From Novosphingobium sp. CF614 (GTDB taxonomy: Bacteria > Pseudomonadota > Alphaproteobacteria > Sphingomonadales > Sphingomonadaceae): 64,000 nucleotides of DNA. Below the pieces are notes generated by a model. That model searched no databases and was not told where the DNA came from. It worked only from the letters and a program-made list of their open reading frames with translations. Each line of letters opens with the position of its first letter. Within the stretch, counting starts at the first letter, position 1. Below are positions 1-9,212 of this stretch, piece by piece. The DNA is taken from assembly GCF_900113255.1 (NCBI RefSeq), contig NZ_FOOR01000008.1, positions 1 to 64,000 on the forward strand, given 5' to 3'. A program made the position numbers and the translations under genes.

Positions 1-96
1 ACCCGCTTGACCCACTGCCCGCACTGCGGGACATACCACCCACCCGGGTCACTTCTCGATGGAAATCCCGGGTCAACTCTCAGCGGAAATCAACAC
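1..96. repeat. IS21-type insertion sequence end
   Basis: Two adjacent 24-bp-spaced direct repeats begin with CCCGGGTCA at 43 and 67. The second one is about 26/30 identical to a single copy at 62183-62212. Tandem terminal repeats with a GGGTCA core are typical of IS21-family ends. The body of the element would lie left of the window. The reading frame of the relaxase continues through this sequence, so its first codons derive from the IS. Family assignment is from memory of the repeat pattern, not from a transposase, because none is visible here. Confidence 0.55.
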
Positions 97-1890
97 CTGG
101 CTCTCAGGGATGCCAGTCCGCTGGCCTCGATTGCGTCGCTCAGGGATTCCGGTCTTGCCCATAATCTGACCCCGGAACAGCGTACGGCATTGCTCCACCT
201 TGGGCGGAGCGAGGACCGGATCATTGGCGTTCACGGTGTCGCCGGATCGGGCAAGTCGACCATCATCGGCGCGTTGCGGGAAGCAGCGGCTGACGACGCG
301 ACCCTCATCGCCCTTGCTCCGACCTCTTCGGCGGCGGCCGAACTGGGCAAAAAGGCAGGTATCGAGTCCCGCACCGTCGCCAGCCTCCTTGCCAGTGGCG
401 GCGCCAGACTTGATGACAGCCATGTCCTTGTTGTCGATGAGGCTGGCCAGCTCGGCAATCGCCAGGCAGTACGTCTCCTGGAAATCAGCAGGACAACCGG
501 CGCACGCCTCCTCCTGCTCGGCGACACCCGGCAGACGGGAGCAATCGAACAGGGCAAGCCCTTCTGGCTGATGCAACGTCTTGGACTGCCCAAGGCTGAA
601 CTCAGGGAGCCTGTCCGGCAGGAAACGGACAATTTGACGCAGGCCGTGCGGTTGGCACGCCTTCAGAACTACGACGGCTCGCTCTCGTCGCTGGACAAGG
701 TGATGAGCGGAGAGAACAGCGAGAGGCTGGCCGTGTCCCTCGTCGCCGACTGGACGCGACTAAGCCCGGAAAACCGTGAGAAGACGAATATCCTCGTCCT
801 GGAGAATGCGACCCGTCTGATCGTCAACACTAAGGTCCGCGAGGCTTTGAAAACGGAAGGTGCGATCGCGGCCGAAGAGACACGGCTGTCGGTCCTGTCG
901 CCGTCAGGCATGACCGATCAGGAGAAGCATTTCGCGCGCTTCTACTCCCGGGGACAGGTCATTGTGTTCTCACGCGATAACGTCGGGCTCGGGATTGCCC
1001 GCGAGGCCGAATACAAGGTTATCGGCGTCGGGCGGGACGCTCGGGGGCGTCAGACCGTCAATCTGGTCGATGAGCATGGCCGCACCATCCAATGGGATCC
1101 CCGCCTTGGACGGGCCTCCCAGCTCAACGTATTCAAGGAAGAGCAACGCGACCTTGCTGCCGGTGACCGTATTCAGTGGCGTCTGGTCAACAAGGAACTG
1201 GATCTCAAAAACGCCGAGCGAGGAACGGTTGAGCGGCTCGAAGGCCCGCTCGCGACGATCCGCTGGGATCGGGACGGCAAAAGCCAAGAGATCGATCTCT
1301 CCCAATATAGGAACTGGGACCACGGCTATGGGGAGACCGTGTACTCGGCCCAGTCCAAGACCTACGACCGGGTCTATGTGCTCGCGCCCGTGAACTCACC
1401 GCTTGTGACCGGACAAAATTATTACACGGCGATCACCCGCGCAAGGTTCGGCGCGAGCCTCTGGACCGAAGACCGAGAGCGCCTAGTCGACAAGCTGATG
1501 CTGCGATCGGGTGAAAAGACATCCTCCCTTCAGGGGCTGGGGCGGATCGAGCAGGACAGCGTGAAAGGGCGCACAGCGCGGCATGGCGAGCGCTGGGATC
1601 GATTGCGTGATGAGCAGCGGATCGATCGAGAGGCACGCAAGGAGTGGCGAGCGGCGGCTCAGACACAAACCGAGGTGGCGCGGCCGGATGGGCTCGCCGC
1701 ATACATCGCCGGGCGCGCGCAATCCATAGCCACCTTCATGGATCGATGGATCGTTTCTCTGCTCGAACGAAGTCCTCCACGGGGCGATGGGCATGGGGAC
1801 GGGAGATCACCCCCGACTGCGCCACAGCAACCTGCCGCTGAGCCCCAGCACGCTCCTGCCCAGGATCATGGAGGTGGCCATGATCGCTGA
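7..1890 (+). CDS. MobF-type conjugative relaxase/helicase, C-terminal part, 5' truncated
   Basis: The 627-residue frame carries a superfamily-1 helicase/AAA_30 domain like the C-terminal half of TraI/TrwC/TraA relaxases, which unwind DNA during conjugative transfer. A Walker A motif GVAGSGKST is near residue 77 and a Walker B motif VLVVDEAGQ near 141. The late motif with AITRARFG (about residue 475) fits helicase motif VI. The N-terminal relaxase domain with its catalytic tyrosine and three histidines is absent. About 30 leading codons come from the IS21-like end, so the gene is a broken remnant unless translation starts inside. The tail beyond residue 580 is Pro/His/Gly rich. It overlaps the downstream transglycosylase gene, as in a transfer operon. 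Confidence 0.75.
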   Translation: MTHCPHCGTYHPPGSLLDGNPGSTLSGNQHLALRDASPLASIASLRDSGLAHNLTPEQRTALLHLGRSEDRIIGVHGVAGSGKSTIIGALREAAADDATLIALAPTSSAAAELGKKAGIESRTVASLLASGGARLDDSHVLVVDEAGQLGNRQAVRLLEISRTTGARLLLLGDTRQTGAIEQGKPFWLMQRLGLPKAELREPVRQETDNLTQAVRLARLQNYDGSLSSLDKVMSGENSERLAVSLVADWTRLSPENREKTNILVLENATRLIVNTKVREALKTEGAIAAEETRLSVLSPSGMTDQEKHFARFYSRGQVIVFSRDNVGLGIAREAEYKVIGVGRDARGRQTVNLVDEHGRTIQWDPRLGRASQLNVFKEEQRDLAAGDRIQWRLVNKELDLKNAERGTVERLEGPLATIRWDRDGKSQEIDLSQYRNWDHGYGETVYSAQSKTYDRVYVLAPVNSPLVTGQNYYTAITRARFGASLWTEDRERLVDKLMLRSGEKTSSLQGLGRIEQDSVKGRTARHGERWDRLRDEQRIDREARKEWRAAAQTQTEVARPDGLAAYIAGRAQSIATFMDRWIVSLLERSPPRGDGHGDGRSPPTAPQQPAAEPQHAPAQDHGGGHDR

Positions 1891-2419
1891 TGCGAAGCAC
1901 GTTCGACGTTGGCTGCCTCTCGCGATATTGCTCGCGTCAACGGGTAGCACCGAAGCTCGTCCCGCAACTTCAATCGACCACGAGGTTCGACTGGGGCAAT
2001 GCATTCGGCAGGCCGCAGGCGGACGCGCCTGGCTTGAGAAGACCCTTTGGGGTTTGCGGGATCAGGAGGCTGGCTGGATCGGTGCCGAGGTCACTAACAC
2101 GAACGGTACGCACGATCTTGGGCCACTCCAGGTGAACAGCTTCTGGGTTTCAAAGCTCGCGGCGCTAACGAGGCGCTCACCACGCGACGTCCGATTCTGG
2201 TTGGTCAACGACGCGTGTTTCAATGTTCGGGCTGCTCGCTGGATATTCCTGAGCGGTCTGAGCGTCACGCGAGACTACTGGACTGCGGTCGGGGTATACC
2301 ACAGCCCGACTGCGTGGCGGCAACGCCACTATGCCCATTCGGTCGCCATGAAAATGCAGCGGCGCTTCGGCCCTGGTGTCTTTGTATCAGGAAAGGAGGC
2401 GAGCGATGCTGCCGAATGA
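1880..2419 (+). CDS. small lytic transglycosylase-like protein of a transfer element
   Basis: This 179-residue protein has an N-terminal hydrophobic segment (about residues 9-25) and a lysozyme-like SLT domain. The text around residues 55-90 (QEAGW, then NGTHDLGPLQVNSFW) matches the catalytic-Glu region and the G.xGPMQ-like motif of VirB1/TrbN-type transglycosylases. Such enzymes open peptidoglycan locally for conjugation machinery. I chose the ATG at 1880 because GGAGG lies 5 nt upstream, and it overlaps the relaxase stop. The pairing with a relaxase supports a transfer role, though the rest of the type IV secretion operon is outside the window. Confidence 0.7.
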   Translation: MIADAKHVRRWLPLAILLASTGSTEARPATSIDHEVRLGQCIRQAAGGRAWLEKTLWGLRDQEAGWIGAEVTNTNGTHDLGPLQVNSFWVSKLAALTRRSPRDVRFWLVNDACFNVRAARWIFLSGLSVTRDYWTAVGVYHSPTAWRQRHYAHSVAMKMQRRFGPGVFVSGKEASDAAE

Positions 2420-2525
2420 CCCGCTTTGGGCAGGTAGCCATATCGCAAACTGGCGTCGCCGACGACGGGCCGGCACGCCGACACCGACGCGAACCACCAA
2501 GAATCACGGATTCCCGCATGTCTAG
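2406..2525 (+). CDS. possible 39-residue basic peptide
   Basis: An ATG at 2406 is preceded by AAAGGAGG at good spacing and opens a 39-codon frame. It overlaps the end of the transglycosylase gene and runs into the AlpA-like start. The peptide starts MLPNDPLWAGSHIANW and has a run of five arginines. I do not recognise it. It may be a real small gene, a translational coupler, or the degraded start of a longer protein. Confidence 0.3.
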   Translation: MLPNDPLWAGSHIANWRRRRRAGTPTPTRTTKNHGFPHV

Positions 2526-2724
2526 CTACCTGGCTTTCCCCGATCTGAAGGCGAAGGGCATTCCCTTTACTCGGCAACATTTGCATCGTTTGATCAGAAA
2601 GGGGCGCTTCCCGCCGCCGCTCAAACTCGGCGAAGGCACAAATCGCTGGATCGAGGACGAGATCGATCAATGGCTGGCCGAGCGTGCGATGGAACGTTCT
2701 TCACGGGCTCCGTGGGGAGGCTGA
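2518..2724 (+). CDS. AlpA/HTH_17-family DNA-binding regulator
   Basis: This 68-residue protein has the winged helix-turn-helix of AlpA/excisionase-like proteins: a FPDLKAKGI start, FTRQHLHRLIRKGRFPPP as the recognition region and NRWIEDEIDQWL at the end. Such proteins control excision or integrase expression of integrative elements. It is the last gene before tRNA-Lys, a common place for this family at element ends. The frame is open further upstream (ATG at 2415), but the family length favours 2518. Confidence 0.75.
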   Translation: MSSYLAFPDLKAKGIPFTRQHLHRLIRKGRFPPPLKLGEGTNRWIEDEIDQWLAERAMERSSRAPWGG

Positions 2725-2889
2725 AACGAGGCGGCGGCTTCTTGTCCAACAACAAACATCTAACGCTTCTGCCCGGGCAGAATGATTCGGTCGATGGGCC
2801 TCGGGGATCTCGCCCGTCTGACGGCGATCAACCGGCAGAATATTTTCGAACCTGATTGAACCTTCCGGAACCTCGCATCACCTCAAATT

Positions 2890-2912
2890 TGTTGCGCAAA
2901 CTGTTGCGCAAA
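2890..2912. repeat. twin TGTTGCGCAAA repeats near the tRNA end
   Basis: TGTTGCGCAAA occurs at 2890-2900 and 2902-2912, each containing the palindrome TTGCGCAA. They sit 66-88 bp from the 3' end of tRNA-Lys in an otherwise empty 253-bp stretch (2725-2977). That is where integrase arm sites or an excisionase binding site of an integrative element would be expected. The function is inferred from position only. Confidence 0.4.
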
Positions 2913-2977
2913 TTCCAAAGCGCGCGAATGCAGGCAATGCTTCTAAGATGATAAGTAATTGATTTTATTGAAGGTTT

Positions 2978-3053
<76 letters not shown>

Positions 3054-3165
3054 ACGCTACCGTGCCTGGATGGCCTTGCAGTGCTGCGTGGCCGTGCCGA
3101 TTCGGCGGCGGAGTGGCTCCTATACCGAATGTTTTTGGCATTGGAAGGGGAAACTTGGAATTGTT

Positions 3166-4278
3166 TCAGAGGCGGGTGCGGTTTGTTTGATTCCAACGGT
3201 TTACGGCCATGATAGTGCCAAGGCAGATCATATTGGTGAGCATCGAGGTGCCTCCGTGGCTCATGAAGGGCAGGGGGATTCCCACCACCGGGGCCAGCCC
3301 CATGACCATCATCAGGTTGATGGCGACATAGAAGAATATCGTTGCCGTCATGCCCGCTGCAAGCAGGCTGGAGAACCGATCGGGTGCCCGCCGCGCGACG
3401 TTCGTGCTCCAGGTCAGGGTCACGGCGAACACGAACAGCACGAACAGGCCGCCCAGCAGGCCCCACTCCTCGGCCATGGTGGCGAAGACGAAGTCGGTGT
3501 GCGGTTCGGGCAGGTATTGCAGGTGGCTCTGCGTGCCGTTGCCGAAGCCCTTGCCGAATATACCGCCCGAACCGATGGCGATCTTCGATTGGGTGATGTG
3601 GTAGCCGGTGCCGAGCGGATCGCTTTCGGGATCCAGAAAGGTCAGCACGCGGTTGCGCTGGTAGTCGTGCAGCAAAGTGAAGAAGGCGATCGGCGCGGCG
3701 ACCGAGGCTGCCGCGCCCACGCCCAGGAACCACGAGAGAGGCAGCCCGGCCAGGAACATGCACACCGCCCCGCCAAAGCAGATCGCGAGCGCGGTGCCGA
3801 GATCGGGCTGGAGGATAACGAGCACGGCGGGGATGCCGATCAGGACGCTGGCCGGCACCAGCCCGCGCCAGCTGGCGGTCATCGGCGCGGGGAGGGATTC
3901 GTAGAACCTGGCGAGCACCAGCACGATCGCCGGCTTCATCAGTTCCGAGGGTTGCAGGGTCATGAAGCCCAGGTTGAGCCAGCGCTGGCTGCCGCCGCCG
4001 ACGGCGCCGATCAGTTCCACCAGCACCAGCAGCGTCACAATGACGCCGTAGACCGGATAGGCGGCCGCGCGGAACAGGTTTCGGTTCAGGCGCGAGATCA
4101 CGGTCGCCATGGCCAGGAAGATCAGGAACCGGATCACGTGGCTGAGCGCATAAGGTTGCAGGTGTCCGCCCGCCGCGGAATAGAGCACCGCCGCGCCGAG
4201 CAGGACGAGACCGAACAGCGGGACCAGCATCTGCCAGGGCTGACGCGAGATCGCCTCCGGCACCACCGAGCGGCTCAC
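3166..4278 (-). CDS. rodA: rod-shape SEDS glycosyltransferase RodA
   Basis: RodA polymerises peptidoglycan glycan strands from lipid II in the elongasome, together with PBP2. The 370-residue protein has the family's usual length and about ten membrane segments. The SEDS signature GTGYHITQSKIAIGSGG lies in the large loop and the HGGTSMLTNMI motif is near the C terminus. It overlaps mrdA by 4 nt (ATGA), so it is the last gene of mreBCD-mrdA-rodA. The following 110 bp lead to tRNA-Lys. Confidence 0.97.
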   Translation of the reverse strand: MSRSVVPEAISRQPWQMLVPLFGLVLLGAAVLYSAAGGHLQPYALSHVIRFLIFLAMATVISRLNRNLFRAAAYPVYGVIVTLLVLVELIGAVGGGSQRWLNLGFMTLQPSELMKPAIVLVLARFYESLPAPMTASWRGLVPASVLIGIPAVLVILQPDLGTALAICFGGAVCMFLAGLPLSWFLGVGAAASVAAPIAFFTLLHDYQRNRVLTFLDPESDPLGTGYHITQSKIAIGSGGIFGKGFGNGTQSHLQYLPEPHTDFVFATMAEEWGLLGGLFVLFVFAVTLTWSTNVARRAPDRFSSLLAAGMTATIFFYVAINLMMVMGLAPVVGIPLPFMSHGGTSMLTNMICLGTIMAVNRWNQTNRTRL

Positions 4279-6398
4279 TGCGTTCCTCCCACTATCGGAC
4301 TGGCACCGGCTGAATCAGAGGCCCCCGCAGGCTCGGTCGGCGAGGCGGCCGGCGCGGGGGCGCCGTCCCCGGGTGCGACCGGCTCGGGCGCGGGCGACTG
4401 TGCGTCGCTGACGATCGGCTGCGGCTCGTTCTGGGTGTCCTCGGCCTCACGCACCTTGGCTCTTTCCTCCTCGGGCGAAATGGCGGGAACGTTGACGCCG
4501 TACTGCGCCGCGTAAGTGCGGTAACGGGTGTCGAGCCGCTGCTTGGGCGTGCCGCCCCACTGTTTCTCGAAATCGAGCAGCGTATCCATCGCCTTCTGCT
4601 TGTCCCACAGATAGGTCATGACATCGCGTGCGATCGGGTAGGCGGCACCCGAACCGCCGCCGTGCTCCACCATTACCGCGCAGGCATAGCGCGGATTGTC
4701 GAAGGGTGCGAAGCAGATGAAGTGACCGTGGTCGCGGTGTTTCCACAGCCCGCCCTTGCCGCTACCGACATTGAGGCCGACCACTTGGGCGGTGCCGGTC
4801 TTGCCCGCCATCTGTACGTTGGCGATCGGCAGCTTGGCCCGCCCCGCCGTGCCGCGGCCGTTGACCACCTCGTTCATCGCCGAATGGACGAGGTCCAGAT
4901 GCTCTTGCGAAATGCCCAGCGAAGGCGCCTGCTCATCGCTGGGGCCGTGGAGCAAGTGCGGTATCAGCTTGCGGCCGCTGGCGATGCGCGAGGCCATGAC
5001 TGCCTGCTGTAGCGGGTTCACCAGGAAATAACCTTGGCCGATGGTGGCGTTGACGGTATCGAAGGTCTGCCATTCCTTGTGGTATTTCCGCAGCTTCCAG
5101 GCCGGATCGGGCACGGTGCCGTAAGACTGGCCGACCACTGGCAATGGAAATTCCTGTCCCAGGCCGAGCCGGCGGGCCATGGCTGCGATCGGGTTCATGC
5201 CGATGCGCTGGGCGAAATGGTAGAAATAGACGTCGCAGCTCTGGTAGATGCCCTTGGCCATATCGACCTGGCCATGTCCGCGCCGGTTCCAGCAGTGGAA
5301 CACGCGGTTGCCCACGCGCAGGCCGCCGCCGCAGAATACCGATTCGCCGGGATCCAGCCCGGCTTCCAGGAACGAGAGCGCCACCATCGGCTTGACCGTC
5401 GAGCCCGGCGGGTAGAGCCCGCGCAAGACCTTGTTGCGCAAGGGCACGTGGTCGTCGTCTGACAGCATCTTCCACTCGAGGCGGCCGATACCGTCGGAGA
5501 AGCTGTTGGGATCGAAGCTGGGCATCGAGGCCATGGCGAGAATGCCGCCGCCATGGCAGTCCATCACCACCACCGCGCCTGATTCCGGGCCGATGCGCCG
5601 GGCGGCGTAGTCTTGCAGACCGGCGTCGATGGTCAGTTTCAGCGTCTTGCCCTGCACGTCGTCACGGGTATCCAGGTCGCGCACGATGCGCCCGGAAGCG
5701 GTCACCTCGACGCGGCGGGCGCCGGGGGTGCCGCGCAGGTCCTGCTCGAAGATCTTCTCCAGGCTGTCCTTGCCGACCTTGTAGCCGGGCGTGACCAGCA
5801 GCGGATCGTGGTCCTTCTCGTAATCCTCCGCCGAGGCGGTTCCGACGTAGCCGATCAGGTGCCCGACCGATGGCCCGGCAGGGTAATAGCGCGAAAAGCC
5901 GCGCTGGGTGACCACGCCGGGCAGGTCGGGCAGGCGCACGCTGACCGCCGCGAAGCGCTCCCAGTCGAGGCCGGAAGCGACTTCGACCGCGGCGAAGCCG
6001 TTCACCTTGTCGAGCTTGTCATGCAAGTCCTGCAGCGCGATCGGCGAGAGCGAGAGAAGCTGGCCCAGGCGGGCGATGGTGCGCGGGGCGTCCTCCATCC
6101 GCTCGGGGATCACGTCGACGCGAAAATCGGCGCGGTTCGAAGCGAGCGGGATGCCGTGGCGGTCGAGAATCCAGCCGCGGCGTGGTGGAATCAGCGACAG
6201 GTTGACGCGGTTGCTTTCGGCTTCGAGCTTGTACTTCTCGTTTTCGAAGATGGCGAGATAGCCCATGCGCGCGGCGAGGATGGTGCCGATGCCGCCTTGC
6301 AGCGCCCCGATCACCAGGCTGCGCCGGTCGAAGCTGTTGCGCAGCGTACCCATGCTCATGTGGCGCTTCGCGAGTGCGCGCCGGAATCGGATCTTCAT
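4275..6398 (-). CDS. mrdA: penicillin-binding protein 2 (elongation transpeptidase)
   Basis: PBP2 cross-links peptidoglycan during lateral growth. The protein has 707 residues: an N-terminal membrane anchor (about 28-50), a pedestal domain, then the transpeptidase with catalytic S333-T-V-K336, S387-C-D389 and K533-T-G. The last 80-90 residues are a Pro/Ala/Glu-rich tail not needed for the fold. The start at 6398 overlaps the mreD stop (ATGA), which argues against the longer open frame upstream. It lies inside the mre/rodA operon. Confidence 0.95.
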   Translation of the reverse strand: MKIRFRRALAKRHMSMGTLRNSFDRRSLVIGALQGGIGTILAARMGYLAIFENEKYKLEAESNRVNLSLIPPRRGWILDRHGIPLASNRADFRVDVIPERMEDAPRTIARLGQLLSLSPIALQDLHDKLDKVNGFAAVEVASGLDWERFAAVSVRLPDLPGVVTQRGFSRYYPAGPSVGHLIGYVGTASAEDYEKDHDPLLVTPGYKVGKDSLEKIFEQDLRGTPGARRVEVTASGRIVRDLDTRDDVQGKTLKLTIDAGLQDYAARRIGPESGAVVVMDCHGGGILAMASMPSFDPNSFSDGIGRLEWKMLSDDDHVPLRNKVLRGLYPPGSTVKPMVALSFLEAGLDPGESVFCGGGLRVGNRVFHCWNRRGHGQVDMAKGIYQSCDVYFYHFAQRIGMNPIAAMARRLGLGQEFPLPVVGQSYGTVPDPAWKLRKYHKEWQTFDTVNATIGQGYFLVNPLQQAVMASRIASGRKLIPHLLHGPSDEQAPSLGISQEHLDLVHSAMNEVVNGRGTAGRAKLPIANVQMAGKTGTAQVVGLNVGSGKGGLWKHRDHGHFICFAPFDNPRYACAVMVEHGGGSGAAYPIARDVMTYLWDKQKAMDTLLDFEKQWGGTPKQRLDTRYRTYAAQYGVNVPAISPEEERAKVREAEDTQNEPQPIVSDAQSPAPEPVAPGDGAPAPAASPTEPAGASDSAGASPIVGGTQ

Positions 6399-6949
6399 CG
6401 CAGGACCATGAAAGGCGTGAGCCGGAAACGGTCCGCCATGGCGACAACGCGTCCGACGAGCGGGTAGGAAAGCACGGAGATCACGATCTGGGGCACTATG
6501 ACGGGCAGGGAGACTGCAGCGCCGGCCATGTTCGCCAGGGCGAGACTCAGCACGATATAAGCCACGATCAGGCCGATCGCCACCAGCCACTCGGTCAGAA
6601 AATTGCGCCAGGGCAAGCGGGCTTCGATAAGGTCCAGGGCAATCGCGGCGATCGACCACAACAGTACCGCGGAGCCGAAGGGTTGGCCGGAATAGAGATC
6701 GTCGAACAGGCCAAGGGGCAGTCCCGACCAGATCGGGAGGAGTCCGGGGCGCAACTGGCGCCAGGCGACGAAGATCAGGAAGCCGAACGGCGGCAGCACC
6801 GGCGCCGAGGCGATCAGCAGCAAGCCAGGCAGCAGCGAGCCGAGCAGGATCGTCAGCCAGGGCAGGCCGCGGGCGAGCAGGGGGGACGGCGCGCGGTTGA
6901 TCCTCTGCCTTGCCGTGCCGTCTCGGCGGGAAAGCCGGGCCATGGTCAT
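6395..6949 (-). CDS. mreD: rod-shape membrane protein MreD
   Basis: The 184-residue protein has five to six hydrophobic segments and the FDDLYSGQPFGSAVLLW region seen in MreD. MreD is an integral membrane part of the elongasome. The start overlaps the mreC stop by ATGA, and its stop overlaps the mrdA start in the same way, so translation is probably coupled. The sequence is weakly conserved, as usual for MreD, and the operon position carries much of the call. Confidence 0.9.
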   Translation of the reverse strand: MTMARLSRRDGTARQRINRAPSPLLARGLPWLTILLGSLLPGLLLIASAPVLPPFGFLIFVAWRQLRPGLLPIWSGLPLGLFDDLYSGQPFGSAVLLWSIAAIALDLIEARLPWRNFLTEWLVAIGLIVAYIVLSLALANMAGAAVSLPVIVPQIVISVLSYPLVGRVVAMADRFRLTPFMVLR

Positions 6950-7830
6950 TCGCGCCCGGTCTTGGGGGAGGCGGGCTGCGGGGGGGCTTCCGGCGCCCAT
7001 GCCTGTTCGACCATTACGAAGTCCGCGTCAGAGGGATTGCTCAGCACCCGGGCGATCGCGCCGTCGCGCAGGATCTCGGTGACGATCGCCGTCGGCGTGC
7101 CCGGCCGATAGAGTCCTCCGGAGCCCGAGGAGACCAGCATGTCACCTTTCTTGAGCGGATTGATGCCCAGGTTTATCAGGCGGACGCGGACGGTGCCGTC
7201 GCCATGGCCTTGCGCGAAGGCGGGCACGCCGTCGCGGGCACGGCGGACCGGCACCAGGCTTTCGCTGTCGGTTATCAGCAGCACGCGCGCGCTGGAAGCG
7301 CCTACTTCCAGGACGCGGCCGATAAGGCCGGTTGCCGAACGTACCGGCATGCCCTCGGCCACACCCTTGTCGCGCCCCGCGCCCAGCGTCGCGAATCGGC
7401 GCGTGCTGGTGCTCGTCGAACTGGTGAGGCGCGCGAAGGCAACCGCGTCGGGCTCGGCTTCCTTGAGATCGAGCAGCCGCTTCAAGCGGCGGTTTTCCGC
7501 CATGGTCGCCTGCGCCTCGACAAGCCGGACCTTGGCTTCGGCAAGCTCACGCTCCAGCCGGGCGTGTTCGCTGCGGGTGGTGAAGAAGCCGCCGATGCCG
7601 GCAAGCGCTTCCTTGCCATAGGCGCGTCCGGTCGCGGTCGCCTGCCCGGCGGGTTCGGTCATGTCGGCCGCCATTCCGCGCACGCCGGAAAAAGCCCCGG
7701 GGCTGGCGATCGAAACGACGACCAGCCCCAGCCCCACCACGGCGCCGATCACGCCCGCAGTGTAGCTGAAAAACGTCGAATACTGCGCCCTGCGGGAAAA
7801 GCCGGAGCGCTTATTTGCAGGCGGTGCCAT
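6946..7830 (-). CDS. mreC: rod-shape periplasmic protein MreC
   Basis: MreC links the cytoplasmic MreB filament to periplasmic wall enzymes. The 294-residue protein has a short cytoplasmic N terminus, one membrane segment (about 25-48), a coiled coil rich in Glu/Arg (about 75-115) and the beta-rich MreC domain, including the typical VRSATGLIGRV and DMLVSSGSGG motifs. It lies 73 bp downstream of mreB and overlaps mreD. Confidence 0.96.
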   Translation of the reverse strand: MAPPANKRSGFSRRAQYSTFFSYTAGVIGAVVGLGLVVVSIASPGAFSGVRGMAADMTEPAGQATATGRAYGKEALAGIGGFFTTRSEHARLERELAEAKVRLVEAQATMAENRRLKRLLDLKEAEPDAVAFARLTSSTSTSTRRFATLGAGRDKGVAEGMPVRSATGLIGRVLEVGASSARVLLITDSESLVPVRRARDGVPAFAQGHGDGTVRVRLINLGINPLKKGDMLVSSGSGGLYRPGTPTAIVTEILRDGAIARVLSNPSDADFVMVEQAWAPEAPPQPASPKTGRE

Positions 7831-7903
7831 GCGCCATGCACTCCTGTGTTCCTGGCGGCGCTTCCCCCTGCGCGGGGCTGACGCCGCCGCCCTTGGCGAC
7901 GTA

Positions 7904-8950
<1,047 letters not shown>

Positions 8951-9212
8951 CTAAAATCCGTTGTTTTTCCAGTCGCTTGCCGATGAGCGTTCGACACCGG
9001 CGACCGGCAGGTTGGCATGGAAGGGCCGCCTTAGCCCATCGATTCCCGAAACGCCAAAATTTTGTGGCGATTTCCGGTGGGATTCGTCCGGAGTCCGTCT
9101 CGAATTCCATGCGGTTCGTCGTTATGGTCGTCCGGTTGCGGTCGGGGCTGGAACCATGACCCACGCGCTGGCGGGGAGCCGGTTCCGCCAGGGAGCGGAA
9201 AAAAGGAATCCA

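Noticed and set aside
2725-2977. A gene between the AlpA-like regulator and tRNA-Lys
   Set aside because: No frame with a start, ribosome-binding site and plausible composition; treated as attachment-region DNA.
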